Shown here: positions 15,396-25,110 of the stretch, piece by piece
Layout of the letters: each line of letters opens with the position of its first letter
Numbering within the stretch: the stretch's first letter is position 1
Origin: Variovorax sp. CF079
GTDB lineage: Bacteria > Pseudomonadota > Gammaproteobacteria > Burkholderiales > Burkholderiaceae_C
Direction: 5' to 3'
Length of the DNA: 64,000 bases
Assembly: GCF_900101545.1 (NCBI RefSeq)
Contig: NZ_FMZU01000001.1
Span: 124,001 to 188,000 of the forward strand
The notes under the pieces: generated by a model
What the model was told of the DNA's origin: nothing
Seen by the model: only the letters and a program-made list of their open reading frames with translations
The model's database searches: none
Made by a program: the position numbers and the translations under genes

Positions 15396-16751
15396 GTGCG
15401 TTCGTTGCTGCTGCGCCTCTACGGCGTCTTCACTTCTCTGGCCGAACCCCTGGTGCGGCGCAAGCTGCGGCGCCGGGCCGTGGCCGAGCCCGGCTACGCG
15501 CATGCGGTAGAAGAACGCTTCGGCCACTATGACGAAGCTGCGAGCGGCACCGGCTGGTGCTGGATCCATGCGGTCTCGCTCGGCGAGGCGCGCGCCGCCG
15601 GCATCCTGATCGCCGAGCTGCGGCGGCAGTACCCGGGCATCCCCATCCTGCTGACCAACGGCACGGCCACCGGGCGCGAAGAGGGCGCCAAGCTGCTGGA
15701 AGACGGCGATCTGCAGGTCTGGCAGCCCTGGGATGCGCCCGAGCCGGTGGCGCGCTTTCTCGATCGCTTCCAGCCGCGCATCGGCGTGCTGATGGAAACC
15801 GAGGTCTGGCCCGAGATGTCGGCGGCCTGCGCTGAGCGCGGCATTCCGCTGGTGCTGGCCAACGCGCGGCTGAACGAGAACTCGCTGGCCTCGGCCGAGC
15901 GTCTGGGCTGGCTCGCGCGGCCCGCCTATTCGGCATTGGCCGCCGTGTGGGCGCAGACCGAGGCCGATTCGCACCGGCTGGTTTCGCTCGGCGCCAAGGT
16001 GGCGGGCGTGTTCGGCAACCTCAAGTTCGACGCCACGCCCGATGCGCGCCAGCTCGCGGCGGCGACCCGCTTGCGCGAGCAGCTGCCGCGGCCGGTGGTG
16101 GTGTTTGCGAGCTCGCGCGACGGCGAGGAGGTGCAGCTGCTCGAAGTGCTCAAGCGCTTCGGCGCGCTGGCGCCCGTGCCGCCGGCGCAGGACGCGGTGC
16201 AGTCGATTGCCAAGCGGGTGCACGACGTGCAATGGATGATAGTGCCGCGTCATCCCCAGCGTTTCGACGACGTCGCGGCGCTGGTCGAATCCCAGGGCTT
16301 CGCGGTGGCGCGGCGCAGCGCGGCCGGCGCGCCGGCCGAATGCGAGATCTGGCTCGGCGATTCGCTCGGCGAGATGGCGCTCTACTACGGCCTGGCCGAC
16401 GCGGCGCTGCTGGGCGGCAGCTTCGAACCGCTGGGCGGCCAGAACCTGATCGAGGCCGCGGCCTGCGGCTGCCCGGTGATCATGGGGCCGTCGACCTTCA
16501 ACTTCGCCGAGGCGGCCGAACTCTCGCTCGCGGCCGGCGCCTCGCAGCGCGTGGACAACATGGAGCAGGCGGTCACGGCGGCGCTCAAGCTGGTCGAGAA
16601 GCCTGAGCGGCGCGAAGCGATGGCCGAGGCCGCCTTGGCTTTCGCCAACTCGAACCGCGGCGCGGCGCAGCGCACGGCGGCGGCGGTGCTGGCGGTTGCG
16701 GAGGCGGCGACGGCCGAGACCGAGGAGCGGGCCGAGCCCAGTCTCGAGTAG
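15396..16751 (+). CDS. waaA: 3-deoxy-D-manno-octulosonic acid (Kdo) transferase
   Basis: A 451-residue glycosyltransferase that adds Kdo from CMP-Kdo to lipid IVA at the inner membrane. A short N-terminal hydrophobic anchor (RSLLLRLYGVFTSLAEPLV) is followed by the Kdo-transferase domain with WIHAVSLGEARAA, METEVWPEM (the catalytic-site region with conserved Glu), a linker, and the C-terminal GT-B half with FGNLKFD, VPRHPQRF and GGSFEPLGGQNLIEAAA. GTG 15396 was selected because it gives the anchor directly; no ATG lies nearby in frame. The protein is a little longer than usual (about 425) at the Ala/Glu-rich C-terminus. Confidence 0.93.
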   Translation: MRSLLLRLYGVFTSLAEPLVRRKLRRRAVAEPGYAHAVEERFGHYDEAASGTGWCWIHAVSLGEARAAGILIAELRRQYPGIPILLTNGTATGREEGAKLLEDGDLQVWQPWDAPEPVARFLDRFQPRIGVLMETEVWPEMSAACAERGIPLVLANARLNENSLASAERLGWLARPAYSALAAVWAQTEADSHRLVSLGAKVAGVFGNLKFDATPDARQLAAATRLREQLPRPVVVFASSRDGEEVQLLEVLKRFGALAPVPPAQDAVQSIAKRVHDVQWMIVPRHPQRFDDVAALVESQGFAVARRSAAGAPAECEIWLGDSLGEMALYYGLADAALLGGSFEPLGGQNLIEAAACGCPVIMGPSTFNFAEAAELSLAAGASQRVDNMEQAVTAALKLVEKPERREAMAEAALAFANSNRGAAQRTAAAVLAVAEAATAETEERAEPSLE

Positions 16752-16757
16752 GACGCT

Positions 16758-18275
16758 CTAGCGCGTCGGCGGCAGGATCACCGGCGGCGGTGGCGGCGAA
16801 GGCATGACCGGCGGCGGCGGGCTGAAGGGCGGCACCGGCACCGGCGGCACCACCGGGATCGGCGTGGCGGGCCGGCCGGGCGCCGGGGCCTGCTGCGAGG
16901 CCGGCGGCTGTGCCGGCGTGGCGGTGCTGTCCACGGCAGGGCGGCCGTCGGTGGCCAAGGTGCTGTTGATCGCGCGCAGGTCGTCGGCCGTCAGCGTGCC
17001 GTTGGCCTGCCGCAGCTTGAGATTGCCCAGCAGCACGTTGTAGCGCGACACCGCGAGGTCGCGCTTGGTCTGGAACAGCTGGCTCTGCGAATTGAGCACG
17101 TCGATGTTGATGCGCACGCCCACCTGGTAGCCGAGCCGGTTGGCGTCGAGCGCGACCTGGCTGGAGGCCTCGGCGGCTTCGAGTGCCTTCACCTGCCCGG
17201 CCCCCGAGACCAGTCCGAGGTAGGCCGCGCGCGTGGCTTGCGTCACGCTGCGGCGCGTCGATTCGAGCACCGAGCGCGACTGCTCTTCGAGCGCCAGCGT
17301 TTCCTTGACGCGGTTCTCGGTCGCATAGCCCGCGAACAAGGGCAGGTTGAACACCACGCCCACGGTCGCCGCATTGATGCGCGAGCGGCCCGTGGTGGTG
17401 CTGGTGCCCTGCGGGTTGTTGGTGACGTTGTAGCCCAGGTTCGCGTCAAGGGTGGGCTTGTGGCCGGCTTCGGCCTTCCTGACTTCGAGCGTGGCCACGT
17501 CGAGGCCGAGCCGCGCCTGCCGGATCGAGGGATGCACGTCCTCGGCCTGCGCGACCCAGGCGTTGATATCGGCCGGCATCACCTCGGGCAGCACCACCGG
17601 CGCGGCCAGCGGAACCGGCACGCTGCCAGGGCGGCCGACCAGCTGGTCGAGCGCGATCTTCTTGACCTGGAGGTCGTTCTCGGCCGCGATCTCCTGCGAG
17701 ATCACGAGGTCGTAGCGCGCCTGGGCTTCGCGCGTGTCGGTGATGGTCGAGGTGCCGACCTCGAAATTGCGCTTGGCCGATGCCAGCTGCTCGGCCACCG
17801 CGATCTTCTGCGCCCGCACCAGCGCCAGGCTGTCCTGGGCCGAGAGCACGTCGAAGTAGGCCTGGCTCACGCGCACCACCAGGTCCTGGTCGGCGATGGT
17901 CAGCACCGCCTGCGCGATGTCGACCTGGCGCTTGCCCTGTTCGTAGGTGGCCCAGTTCGCGGGCCGGTAGAGGGGCTGGGTGGCGTTGACGCCGACGTTC
18001 TGCGTGTTGAAGCCGCGCGAGGTGTTGCCGACGGGCGTGTTGACGTCGAGCTCGGTGTGCGAGGCACCGGCCGACAGCCCGACCGCCGGCAGGATGCCGG
18101 CCTTGGCCTGGGCCGCGCGCGCCAGGCTGGCGTCGTACTGCGAACGCGCGGCCTGGTAGGTCGCGTCGTAGCTGCGCGCCGATTCGTAGAGATCGATCAG
18201 GCTCTGGCCGTGGGCAGGCAGTGCGAACGCGGCGGCGAGCGCCACCGAGAGGGGAAGAAGCCGGAGCACGGGCAT
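16758..18275 (-). CDS. TolC family outer-membrane channel
   Basis: A 505-residue outer-membrane efflux protein with a signal peptide (cleavage near AHGQS, residue 23) and two OEP repeats (about 25-215 and 235-425). The SLIDLYESARSYDATYQAARSQ opening and the YQVGVRINIDVLNSQSQLFQTKRD segment are typical of TolC proteins used by RND pumps and type I secretion. An unusual tail after about 450 is very rich in Pro, Ala and Val (PPVPVPPFSPPPPVMP...). It is the last gene of a six-gene unit with tetR, adaptor, RND pump, pcm and rhodanese, so it can supply the exit duct for the pump encoded upstream. Confidence 0.93.
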   Translation of the reverse strand: MPVLRLLPLSVALAAAFALPAHGQSLIDLYESARSYDATYQAARSQYDASLARAAQAKAGILPAVGLSAGASHTELDVNTPVGNTSRGFNTQNVGVNATQPLYRPANWATYEQGKRQVDIAQAVLTIADQDLVVRVSQAYFDVLSAQDSLALVRAQKIAVAEQLASAKRNFEVGTSTITDTREAQARYDLVISQEIAAENDLQVKKIALDQLVGRPGSVPVPLAAPVVLPEVMPADINAWVAQAEDVHPSIRQARLGLDVATLEVRKAEAGHKPTLDANLGYNVTNNPQGTSTTTGRSRINAATVGVVFNLPLFAGYATENRVKETLALEEQSRSVLESTRRSVTQATRAAYLGLVSGAGQVKALEAAEASSQVALDANRLGYQVGVRINIDVLNSQSQLFQTKRDLAVSRYNVLLGNLKLRQANGTLTADDLRAINSTLATDGRPAVDSTATPAQPPASQQAPAPGRPATPIPVVPPVPVPPFSPPPPVMPSPPPPPVILPPTR

Positions 18276-18297
18276 TGAGCGTCCTTGGGAAAAGAAA

Positions 18298-18636
18298 TCA
18301 GTAGCGCGGCACAGAGGGGTCGTGCTGCGTCGACCAGGCATCGATGCCGCCGGCGACGTTCGCCACCTCGGCAAAGCCGTTCTGGATCAGGAAGGCGGCC
18401 ACGCGCTGGCTGCGCGCGCCGTGGTGGCAGAGGCAGGCGATGCGCTGCGCCGGGTCGAGCTCCGAGATGCGGGCCGGAATCTCGTTCATCGGGATCGCCA
18501 CCAGCGTGAAGCCCTGCGGCACCACGCTCGCGGTTTGCACTTCCCACGGCTCGCGCACGTCCAGCAGCACCGGCTGCGCACTCGCGTCGTGGCCGAACCA
18601 GTCGGCGAGTTCGGGCGGGCGGACCTGGTCGATCAT
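18298..18636 (-). CDS. Single-domain rhodanese-like sulfurtransferase
   Basis: A 112-residue cytosolic protein with one rhodanese domain. LLDVREPWEVQTA is the conserved entry motif and CLCHHGARSQR the active loop with catalytic Cys70; a six-residue loop after the Cys fits sulfurtransferases of the GlpE/ThiI-like class. It ends GGIDAWSTQHDPSVPRY as expected. It is 11 bp downstream of the pcm gene and 22 bp upstream of tolC, an arrangement common in beta-proteobacteria; the reason for this association is not known. Confidence 0.9.
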   Translation of the reverse strand: MIDQVRPPELADWFGHDASAQPVLLDVREPWEVQTASVVPQGFTLVAIPMNEIPARISELDPAQRIACLCHHGARSQRVAAFLIQNGFAEVANVAGGIDAWSTQHDPSVPRY

Positions 18637-18647
18637 GAGAGCTCCGC

Positions 18648-19331
18648 TCAGAAGTTGAAGCGCGAAGGCGCAGGGAAGTTCAAGAGGCGCGGCGCCACCG
18701 TGTCCCACGGCTGCACGATGTCCCACTTGCCTTCGCCGACGCGCGTGACGAAGTGGGCGCGCATCATCGGTTCGTCGCCCACGATCGCCGCCAGCCGGCC
18801 GCCCATCTTGAGCGAGCCCATCAGGCTCTGCGGCAGGCGCGCGACCGAGCCGCTGAGCACGATCACGTCGAAAGTCGGTCCGCTGGGCAGCGGCACGGCG
18901 CCGTCGGCGTTGCGCACTTCCACGTTGTTCACGCCGTTGCGGCGCAGGTTCTCGGTGGCGACGGCCGCCAGGCCAGGATCGATCTCGAGCGTCAGTACTT
19001 GCGCCGCGCGGTGCGCCAGCAGCGCGGCCATGAACCCGGAGCCGGAGCCGATCTCGAGCACGGATTCGTGCTTCTGCACATGCAGGTCTTGCAGCATCCG
19101 CGCCTCGACTTTGGGCGAGAGCATGCACTGGCCGGGCTCCTTCGTCTTGGCGCCCTCCAGCGGGATCTCCATGTCGAAGAAGGCCAGGCCGCGGTGGGCC
19201 TTGGGCACGTAGTCCTCGCGCCGGATGTGGGCCAGCAGGTCCAGGATTTCGAGATCGAGCACGTCCCAGGGACGGATCTGCTGCTCGATCATGTTGAAGC
19301 GCAAGCGCTCCAGGGTGGGAATGGGGTTCAT
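18648..19331 (-). CDS. pcm: Protein-L-isoaspartate O-methyltransferase family protein
   Basis: A 227-residue SAM-dependent methyltransferase. It opens with MIEQQIRPWDVLD, has the post-start helix found in PCMTs, the SAM motif VLEIGSGSGFMAALLA (about 90-106) and the acidic loop LTLEIDPGLAAVA. The enzyme methylates isoaspartate in aged proteins so that they can return to normal Asp. This sub-branch (beginning with MIEQQIRPWDV) is more divergent than E. coli Pcm, so substrate range is less certain. It lies 29 bp after the RND gene and 11 bp before the rhodanese gene, probably on one transcript. Confidence 0.88.
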   Translation of the reverse strand: MNPIPTLERLRFNMIEQQIRPWDVLDLEILDLLAHIRREDYVPKAHRGLAFFDMEIPLEGAKTKEPGQCMLSPKVEARMLQDLHVQKHESVLEIGSGSGFMAALLAHRAAQVLTLEIDPGLAAVATENLRRNGVNNVEVRNADGAVPLPSGPTFDVIVLSGSVARLPQSLMGSLKMGGRLAAIVGDEPMMRAHFVTRVGEGKWDIVQPWDTVAPRLLNFPAPSRFNF

Positions 19332-19360
19332 GTGCTTTTTCCTCGTGCGGGTCGGGTCAA

Positions 19361-22300
19361 TCAGGACAAACCTTCAATTTTAGGCGGCGGCTCCACAGTG
19401 TCGGCCGTGCGCGTGACCGCTTGCTGGCGGTGCCAGCGGCGCCGGGCCCAGTTCGCCAGGTCGTCCATGTAGCAATAGACCACCGGCACCACCACCAGCG
19501 TCAACAGCGAGGAGGTGATCACGCCGCCGATCACGGCCTGGCCCATGGGCGCGCGCTGCTCCGAGCCTTCGCTGATCGCGAAGGCCAGCGGCACCATGCC
19601 GAAGATCATCGCCAGCGTGGTCATCAGGATCGGGCGCAGCCGCACGCGCGCCGCGAGCAGCAGGGCCTCGGCGCGCGGCAGGCCCGGCACCGGCGTGCCG
19701 TCGGGCGCGACGCCGCTCTCGCGCGAACGGATCGCGAAATCGACCAGCAGGATGGCGTTCTTGGTCACCAGGCCCATCAGCATCACGATGCCGATGATCG
19801 AGAACATCGAGAGCGTGGATCGGAACATCAGCAAGGCCAGCACCACGCCGATCAGCGTGAGCGGCAGCGCCGTCATCAGCGCCAGCGGCTGCAGGAAGCT
19901 CTTGAACTGGCTGGCCAGGATCATGTAGATGAAGATGATCGCCAGCGCCAGCGCCGACACCGCATAGCCGAAGGACTCCTGCATGTTCTTGGTCGAGCCG
20001 CTGAACTGCCAGCCGTAGCCCGGCGGGAAGGCGATGCCGGCCAGCGCCGTGCGGATGTCGGCCGACACTTCGCCGGCCGAGCGGTTGGCCACGTTGGCAT
20101 TGATGCTGACCTCGCGCGCCAGTGCGCGGCGGTTGATCTGGTTTGGCCCGGTGGCTTCGCGCACATCGGCCACCTGCTGCAGGCGAACGATGCGGCTGGA
20201 GCCGTCGGCATTGGCGCCCATGGCGGTGCTGACGAAGGGCAGGCGCGCCAGGTCGGCCGGCGAGTTGCGCACCTCGGGCGCCAACCGCACGTTGACGTCG
20301 TAGGTCTGGTCGTCGGGCGCGCGCCAGTTGCCCACCGTGGTGCCGGCCACCAGCGTGCGCAGTGCGTTCGCGACCGGCGCCACGCCGAGGCCGAGGTCGG
20401 AGGCGGCATCGCGGCGCATCACCACGCTCACGGTCGGCTTGTTGGGCTTCTGGCTCGAATCGAGATCGACCAGCCCGGGAATCGGGCGGATCGCCTCCAT
20501 CACGCGCTGCGTGAGCCGTTCGAGCTCCTGCAGGTCGGGGCCCTGCAGCGAGAACTCGATGACCTTGTTGCCGCCCACCGAGTCGCGCAAGCCCACGTGC
20601 GTGACCGTGATGCCCGGGATCGCGCGCAGCTTCTCGCGCAGCACGCCCGACATCTGGTCGACGCTGCGCTCGCGCAGCTTGCGCTCGACCAGGCGCACGT
20701 AGATGCTTGCGTAGATCTTGCCCTGCGCGTCGCCGGTGTTGATGGTGCTGAGCGTGTAGCGCACCTCGGGCATTTCGCGCAGGACGCCCTCGACCTGGCG
20801 GGCCTTGGCCTCGGTCACTTCGAGCGAGGAGCCGACCGGCGTGTAGAAGTTGATCGCGGTTTCCGAGAAGTCGGCCTTGGGCACGAACTCGGTGCCCAGG
20901 AGCGGCACCATCACCACGCTGGCGGCGAAGATGCCGAGCGCCGCGGCCAGCGTGGCGAGCTTGTGCACGAGGGACCAGCGCAGGATGGCCTGGTAGGCTT
21001 CAGCGAGCCGGTCGGTCGCGCGGTCGAACCAGCCGGTGACGCGGCCGATGGTCTTGTCGTAGAAGGTCACGGGCGGGCCGCGCTTGCCGTGCGTATCGAT
21101 TGCAGGGTCGTGCCAGATGCTCGAGAGCATCGGATCCAGCGTGAAGCTCACGAACATCGAGATCAGCACTGCCGCCACGATGGTGATGCCGAACTCGTGG
21201 AAGAACTTGCCGATGATGCCTTCCATGAAGCCGATCGGCAGGAACACCGCGACGATCGAGAGCGTGGTCGCCAGCACCGCAAGCCCGATCTCCTGCGTGC
21301 CGTCGAGCGCCGCGCTGTAAGGCGCCTTGCCCATCTGCACGTGGCGCACGATGTTCTCGCGCACCACGATCGCGTCGTCGATCAGCAAGCCCACGCACAG
21401 CGACAGCGCCATCAGCGTCACCATGTTGATGGTGAAGCCGAACATGGCCATGAACCAGAAGGTGCCGATCAGCGCGATCGGCAGCGTGAGCCCGGTGATC
21501 ACGGTCGAGCGCCACGAATTCAGGAACAGGAACACGATCAGCACGGTGAGCAGCGCGCCTTCGATCAGTGTCTCCCGCACGTTGTTGACCGCGACGCGGA
21601 TCGGCCGCGCAGCGTCGGCGATGGGTTCGAGCTTGACGCCGGGCGGCAACTGCGGCCGGATGTCGGCGATGGCCTTCGCGAGCCCGTCGACTACCGCGAT
21701 GGTGTTCTCGTCCTGCGCCTTCTGCACGGACAGGAGCAGCGTGCGCTGGCCGTTGTAGAGCGCGAGGCTCTCGAGTTCCTGCGCGCCATCGCGCACGGTC
21801 GCCACCTGGTCGATGCGGATCGGCGCGCCGCCCCTGCGCATCAGGATGATCTTGCCGAAGTCCTCCGGCCGCTCCATGCGCGCATCGACCTGCACCACGC
21901 GTTCCTGCTCGAGCGAGCGCACGGCGCCCACCGGCAGCGCCTGGTTCTCGTTGCGCACCGCCTCGACCACCTGCGACGCACTGACGCCGAAGGCTTCCAT
22001 CGCCTGCGGATTGAGATAGATGTTGATCTCGCGCTTGGTGCCGCCCACCAGCGTCACCGAGCCGACGCCGCGCACGTTCTCCAGCCGCTTCTTCAGCACC
22101 TGATCGGCCCAGTTGGTCAACTCGACCGCGCTCGGTTGTTTGTCTTCCTGCCCATCGGGCAGCACGGCCACCGACCACACGGGCCGCGAGGCCGGGTCGA
22201 AGCGCAGCACGCGCGGATCTTTCACCTCGTCGCGGAACAGAGGCCGCACCGCTGCGACCTTTTCGCGCACGTCGTCGGCCGCCTTGCGGCCGTCGACGTA

Positions 22301-22591
22301 GAGCTGGAATTCGATGATGACGACCGACTGGCCTTCGTAGCTGCGCGAGGTGAGGGCGTTGATGCCGGCGATCGAGTTGACGCCTTCCTCGACCTTCTTG
22401 GTCACCTCGCTCTCGACGATCTCGGGCGAGGCGCCCGGGTACTCGGTGATCACCACCACCACCGGGAAGTCGATGTTCGGGAACTGGTCGACCTGCAGCC
22501 GCTGGTAGGAGAAGATGCCGAGCACCACCAGCGCGAGCATCAGCATGGTCGCCAAGACCGGGTTCTTCAGGCTGACGCGCGTGAACCACAT
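19361..22591 (-). CDS. RND family efflux pump, inner-membrane component
   Basis: A 1076-residue HAE-1-like RND transporter. It has the N-terminal helix (residues 10-30), two large periplasmic loops and twelve expected membrane helices; [13 protein letters not shown] in helix 4 holds the proton-relay Asp pair, and helix 10-11 segments ([30 protein letters not shown]) follow. The pump would drive proton-coupled export of drugs or lipophilic compounds from the periplasm through the TolC at 16758. It lies 12 bp after the adaptor gene. Length and motifs are complete; the substrate cannot be deduced. Confidence 0.95.
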   Translation of the reverse strand: MWFTRVSLKNPVLATMLMLALVVLGIFSYQRLQVDQFPNIDFPVVVVITEYPGASPEIVESEVTKKVEEGVNSIAGINALTSRSYEGQSVVIIEFQLYVDGRKAADDVREKVAAVRPLFRDEVKDPRVLRFDPASRPVWSVAVLPDGQEDKQPSAVELTNWADQVLKKRLENVRGVGSVTLVGGTKREINIYLNPQAMEAFGVSASQVVEAVRNENQALPVGAVRSLEQERVVQVDARMERPEDFGKIILMRRGGAPIRIDQVATVRDGAQELESLALYNGQRTLLLSVQKAQDENTIAVVDGLAKAIADIRPQLPPGVKLEPIADAARPIRVAVNNVRETLIEGALLTVLIVFLFLNSWRSTVITGLTLPIALIGTFWFMAMFGFTINMVTLMALSLCVGLLIDDAIVVRENIVRHVQMGKAPYSAALDGTQEIGLAVLATTLSIVAVFLPIGFMEGIIGKFFHEFGITIVAAVLISMFVSFTLDPMLSSIWHDPAIDTHGKRGPPVTFYDKTIGRVTGWFDRATDRLAEAYQAILRWSLVHKLATLAAALGIFAASVVMVPLLGTEFVPKADFSETAINFYTPVGSSLEVTEAKARQVEGVLREMPEVRYTLSTINTGDAQGKIYASIYVRLVERKLRERSVDQMSGVLREKLRAIPGITVTHVGLRDSVGGNKVIEFSLQGPDLQELERLTQRVMEAIRPIPGLVDLDSSQKPNKPTVSVVMRRDAASDLGLGVAPVANALRTLVAGTTVGNWRAPDDQTYDVNVRLAPEVRNSPADLARLPFVSTAMGANADGSSRIVRLQQVADVREATGPNQINRRALAREVSINANVANRSAGEVSADIRTALAGIAFPPGYGWQFSGSTKNMQESFGYAVSALALAIIFIYMILASQFKSFLQPLALMTALPLTLIGVVLALLMFRSTLSMFSIIGIVMLMGLVTKNAILLVDFAIRSRESGVAPDGTPVPGLPRAEALLLAARVRLRPILMTTLAMIFGMVPLAFAISEGSEQRAPMGQAVIGGVITSSLLTLVVVPVVYCYMDDLANWARRRWHRQQAVTRTADTVEPPPKIEGLS

Positions 22592-22603
22592 GGTATTGCG
22601 CGC

Positions 22604-23764
22604 TCAGGGCGCGGCGACCGGCGAGAGGCGCACTGCCGTGCCTTCGCGCAGCGAGCCGACGCTGCCCGCCACCACCACCGCGCCATCCTCGACGCCGCGC
22701 ACCGCGACCAGCGTCTGGCCGTCGACCTGGCCGCGCTGGCCGGTCTGGACCGCGCGGTGGGCGATGCGTCCCTCGATCACCATCTGCACGTAAGGCGCCG
22801 GCTTGTCGATGCGCACCGCGGACAAGGGCAGGGCGAGCGCGTCGACGCGCCCCACGTCGATGCTGCCCTGCGCGAACAGGCCCTGGCGGAAGCCGGCGCT
22901 GCGGTCCAGCCGCAGGTAGACCAGCACGCTGCGGCTGCCGGCCTGTGCGCTCGGGTTGACGCGCACCACGCTGGCGCCCACCTTGCGGTTGGTGCTCGCC
23001 GGGTCTACAGCGCTGCTGCCTTCGATCTGCAGCGTCGCGCGCTGGCCCACGCGCACTGCGACCGAGTCGGCTGCCGCGAGCGTGGCCTCGACCTCGATGC
23101 GGCTCAGGTCGACCACCTCGATCACGCGCGCATCGACAGCGACGCGCTCGCCCGGCTGCGCCAGCCGCTGCGCGACCTGACCGGTGAGCGGGCTCTTGAG
23201 CACGGTGTCGGCGAGCGACTTGTGCGCCATCTCCACCGCGGCGAGCGCGGCGCGGTGGGTCGAGAGCGCGGCGTTGAGATTCGACTGCGAGGTGTCGAGC
23301 GCAGTGCGGGAGATGAAGCCCTGGTCGACCAGCGCCTTGTTGTTGTCGTAAGTGCGTTGCGCCACCTCGGCCTGCGCGCGGGCCGAGTCCGCCTGCTCCT
23401 GAGCCTGGCGCACGCGCGACTTGTACTCGACCGGGTCGATGCGCGCGACCACCTGGCCGGCCGTGACCGCATCGCCCTCGCGCAGCGTGAGGCCGATCAG
23501 CTCGCCGGCCACGCGGGCCTTGACCAGCGCCGAATCGACCGCCTTGAGCGTGCCCGAGACCGCCAGCGTCTGCGCGAGTTCGCGCCGCGTGGCGCGCACC
23601 ACGTCGGACGGCGAGAGCTGCACCACCGTTTCGGCCGGCTTCGCGGCGGCGGCGACCGCGGCTTGCTGCGCGCGGCGCGCCTCGATGGCGCGCAGCACGC
23701 CGCCGGCCAGCAGCGCGACGACCACTGCCGCGACCGCCCATTTGATGACGAGCGACCGCTTCAT
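22604..23764 (-). CDS. RND efflux pump periplasmic adaptor (membrane fusion protein)
   Basis: A 386-residue HlyD/AcrA-type adaptor. A single N-terminal helix (about 9-27) anchors it, followed by barrel-sandwich halves (VSGTLKAVDSALVKARVAGEL and LKSPLTGQVAQRLAQPGERV) around an alpha-helical hairpin (about 115-190) and a beta-barrel and membrane-proximal domain. It bridges the RND pump and the TolC channel. The ATG overlaps the tetR stop by four bases (ATGA). The N-terminus has no lipobox. Confidence 0.94.
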   Translation of the reverse strand: MKRSLVIKWAVAAVVVALLAGGVLRAIEARRAQQAAVAAAAKPAETVVQLSPSDVVRATRRELAQTLAVSGTLKAVDSALVKARVAGELIGLTLREGDAVTAGQVVARIDPVEYKSRVRQAQEQADSARAQAEVAQRTYDNNKALVDQGFISRTALDTSQSNLNAALSTHRAALAAVEMAHKSLADTVLKSPLTGQVAQRLAQPGERVAVDARVIEVVDLSRIEVEATLAAADSVAVRVGQRATLQIEGSSAVDPASTNRKVGASVVRVNPSAQAGSRSVLVYLRLDRSAGFRQGLFAQGSIDVGRVDALALPLSAVRIDKPAPYVQMVIEGRIAHRAVQTGQRGQVDGQTLVAVRGVEDGAVVVAGSVGSLREGTAVRLSPVAAP

Positions 23765-24441
23765 ACGCCCGCCTTCGGCGGCATGCTGAGCCCGTGGAGC
23801 ACGGTCTCGGCCTGGATCGCAAGGTACTTCTCGGGATCGAGATCCGAATCGGCGTCGACGCAGATGACGGCCGAGTGCTTCCACAGCATCAGGAAGAGCA
23901 TCGGCGCGATGATGGCGTAGATCGCGTGGCCGACGTCGACCGGCGCGAACTCCCCGCTGTCGATGCCGCGCTGCACGATGCGCCGCATCAGCGTGTGCCC
24001 GGGCCGCACCACCTCTTCGCGGTAGAACTCGGCCAGCTCCGGGAAATTGCGGCCCTCGCTCAGCATCAGCTTGGTGAGGCCCGAGGCCTTGGTCGAGCCC
24101 ACGCGCTCCCACCAGATGCGCATGCAATAGCGCAGCATGTCGGAGGTGCTGCCCTCGAACTCCTCGAACTCCTTGTTCCACTCGGTGAAGCGGCCGGACA
24201 GGTTCTCGACCACCACCGCCTTGAACAGTTCTTCCTTGCTCGGAAAATAAAGGAACAGGGTGCCCTTGGACACGCCGGCGCGCGCCGCCACCTCTTCGGC
24301 ACGGGTGGCCGCGAAGCCCTTGTCGACGAACAGGTCCAGTGCGGCCTCGAGCAGTTCCCCGGGACGCGCCTCCTTGCGGCGCTCGCGCTTGGCGCGCGCT
24401 GTGCTGCAGAATTTGTCGCTGAGGAAACGGGGAGCGGGCAT
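23761..24441 (-). CDS. TetR/AcrR family repressor of the efflux operon
   Basis: A 226-residue TetR-family protein. The N-terminal HTH (about 28-75) contains RAEEVAARAGVSKGTLFLYFPSKEELF, here read in two pieces: RAEEVAARAGVSKG and TLFLYFPSKEELF. The C-terminal ligand domain is helical with aromatic residues (MRIWWERVG). It is the first gene of the pump operon and is coupled to the adaptor gene by a four-base overlap. A palindrome just upstream (24455-24468) is a good candidate operator, so it should repress its own operon until a ligand binds. Confidence 0.92.
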   Translation of the reverse strand: MPAPRFLSDKFCSTARAKRERRKEARPGELLEAALDLFVDKGFAATRAEEVAARAGVSKGTLFLYFPSKEELFKAVVVENLSGRFTEWNKEFEEFEGSTSDMLRYCMRIWWERVGSTKASGLTKLMLSEGRNFPELAEFYREEVVRPGHTLMRRIVQRGIDSGEFAPVDVGHAIYAIIAPMLFLMLWKHSAVICVDADSDLDPEKYLAIQAETVLHGLSMPPKAGV

Positions 24442-24454
24442 GGATTTCTTAATG

Positions 24455-24468
24455 ACTCACGGGTTAGT
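24455..24468. promoter_or_regulatory. Candidate TetR operator (ACT-N-AC-N2-GT-N-AGT)
   Basis: ACTCACGGGTTAGT lies 13 bp upstream of the tetR start codon, with ten of 14 positions in dyad symmetry (ACTnACnnGTnAGT). It sits between tetR and the divergent msrA, so it could control both. Binding is inferred from symmetry and position. Confidence 0.6.
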
Positions 24469-24541
24469 AATGTAGTGAGCGTGCCTGGACCCGTCAAGCC
24501 GCGACAATGCTGGGTTCGCCAATTTCCACCCTGGAGTTTTC

Positions 24542-25096
24542 ATGTCCACGCCATCACCGCAAACCGAGATCATCGCGCTGGGCGGCGGCTGCTTCTGGTG
24601 CACCGAGGCGGTTTTCGACCGCGTGCAGGGCGTGGTGGATGTCGAATCGGGCTACAGCAACGGCGAGACGATCAATCCCAGCTACGAACAGGTCTGTACC
24701 GGCCGCACCGGCCATGTCGAGGTGGTCCGGGTGGAATTCGATCCGCAGCAGATCACGCTGCGTGAGATCCTGGAGATCTTCTTCGTCGTGCACGATCCCA
24801 CGACACTCAACCGGCAGGGCAACGACGCGGGGACCCAGTACCGCAGCGGCATCTATTACGCCAACGACGCGCAGAAGCAGGTCGCCGAAGAGGTGATCCG
24901 CGAGATCGAGGCCAGCAAGACCTACCGCTCGCCGATCGTGACCGAGGTGAAGCCGCTGGCCAACTACTCGACCGCCGAGGCCTACCACCAGGACTACTTC
25001 CTGAACAACCCGAACCAGGGCTATTGCGCCTTCGTGGTCGGGCCCAAGGTCGAGAAGTTCCAGAAGACCTTCGCGGCGCGGCTCAAGAAGGCCTGA
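24542..25096 (+). CDS. msrA: Peptide-methionine (S)-S-oxide reductase
   Basis: A 184-residue MsrA that reduces methionine-S-sulfoxide in oxidised proteins. The active-site motif GGGCFWC gives catalytic Cys17; the family continues with GYSNG, VCTGRTGHVEVV, HDPT and a QDYF motif near the end. The second Cys near residue 161 (GYCAFVVGPKVEKF) fits the resolving position. It diverges from tetR, with about 100 bp between start codons, and has no signal peptide, so it acts in the cytosol. Confidence 0.96.
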   Translation: MSTPSPQTEIIALGGGCFWCTEAVFDRVQGVVDVESGYSNGETINPSYEQVCTGRTGHVEVVRVEFDPQQITLREILEIFFVVHDPTTLNRQGNDAGTQYRSGIYYANDAQKQVAEEVIREIEASKTYRSPIVTEVKPLANYSTAEAYHQDYFLNNPNQGYCAFVVGPKVEKFQKTFAARLKKA

Positions 25097-25110
25097 GCCT
25101 TTCTTCTTTC

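Noticed and set aside
19421-23920. A 1499-codon open frame on the plus strand
   Set aside because: It is antisense to the RND pump, adaptor and tetR genes. Its protein is an Arg/His/Asp-rich mix with no domain, as expected from the complement of high-GC codons.
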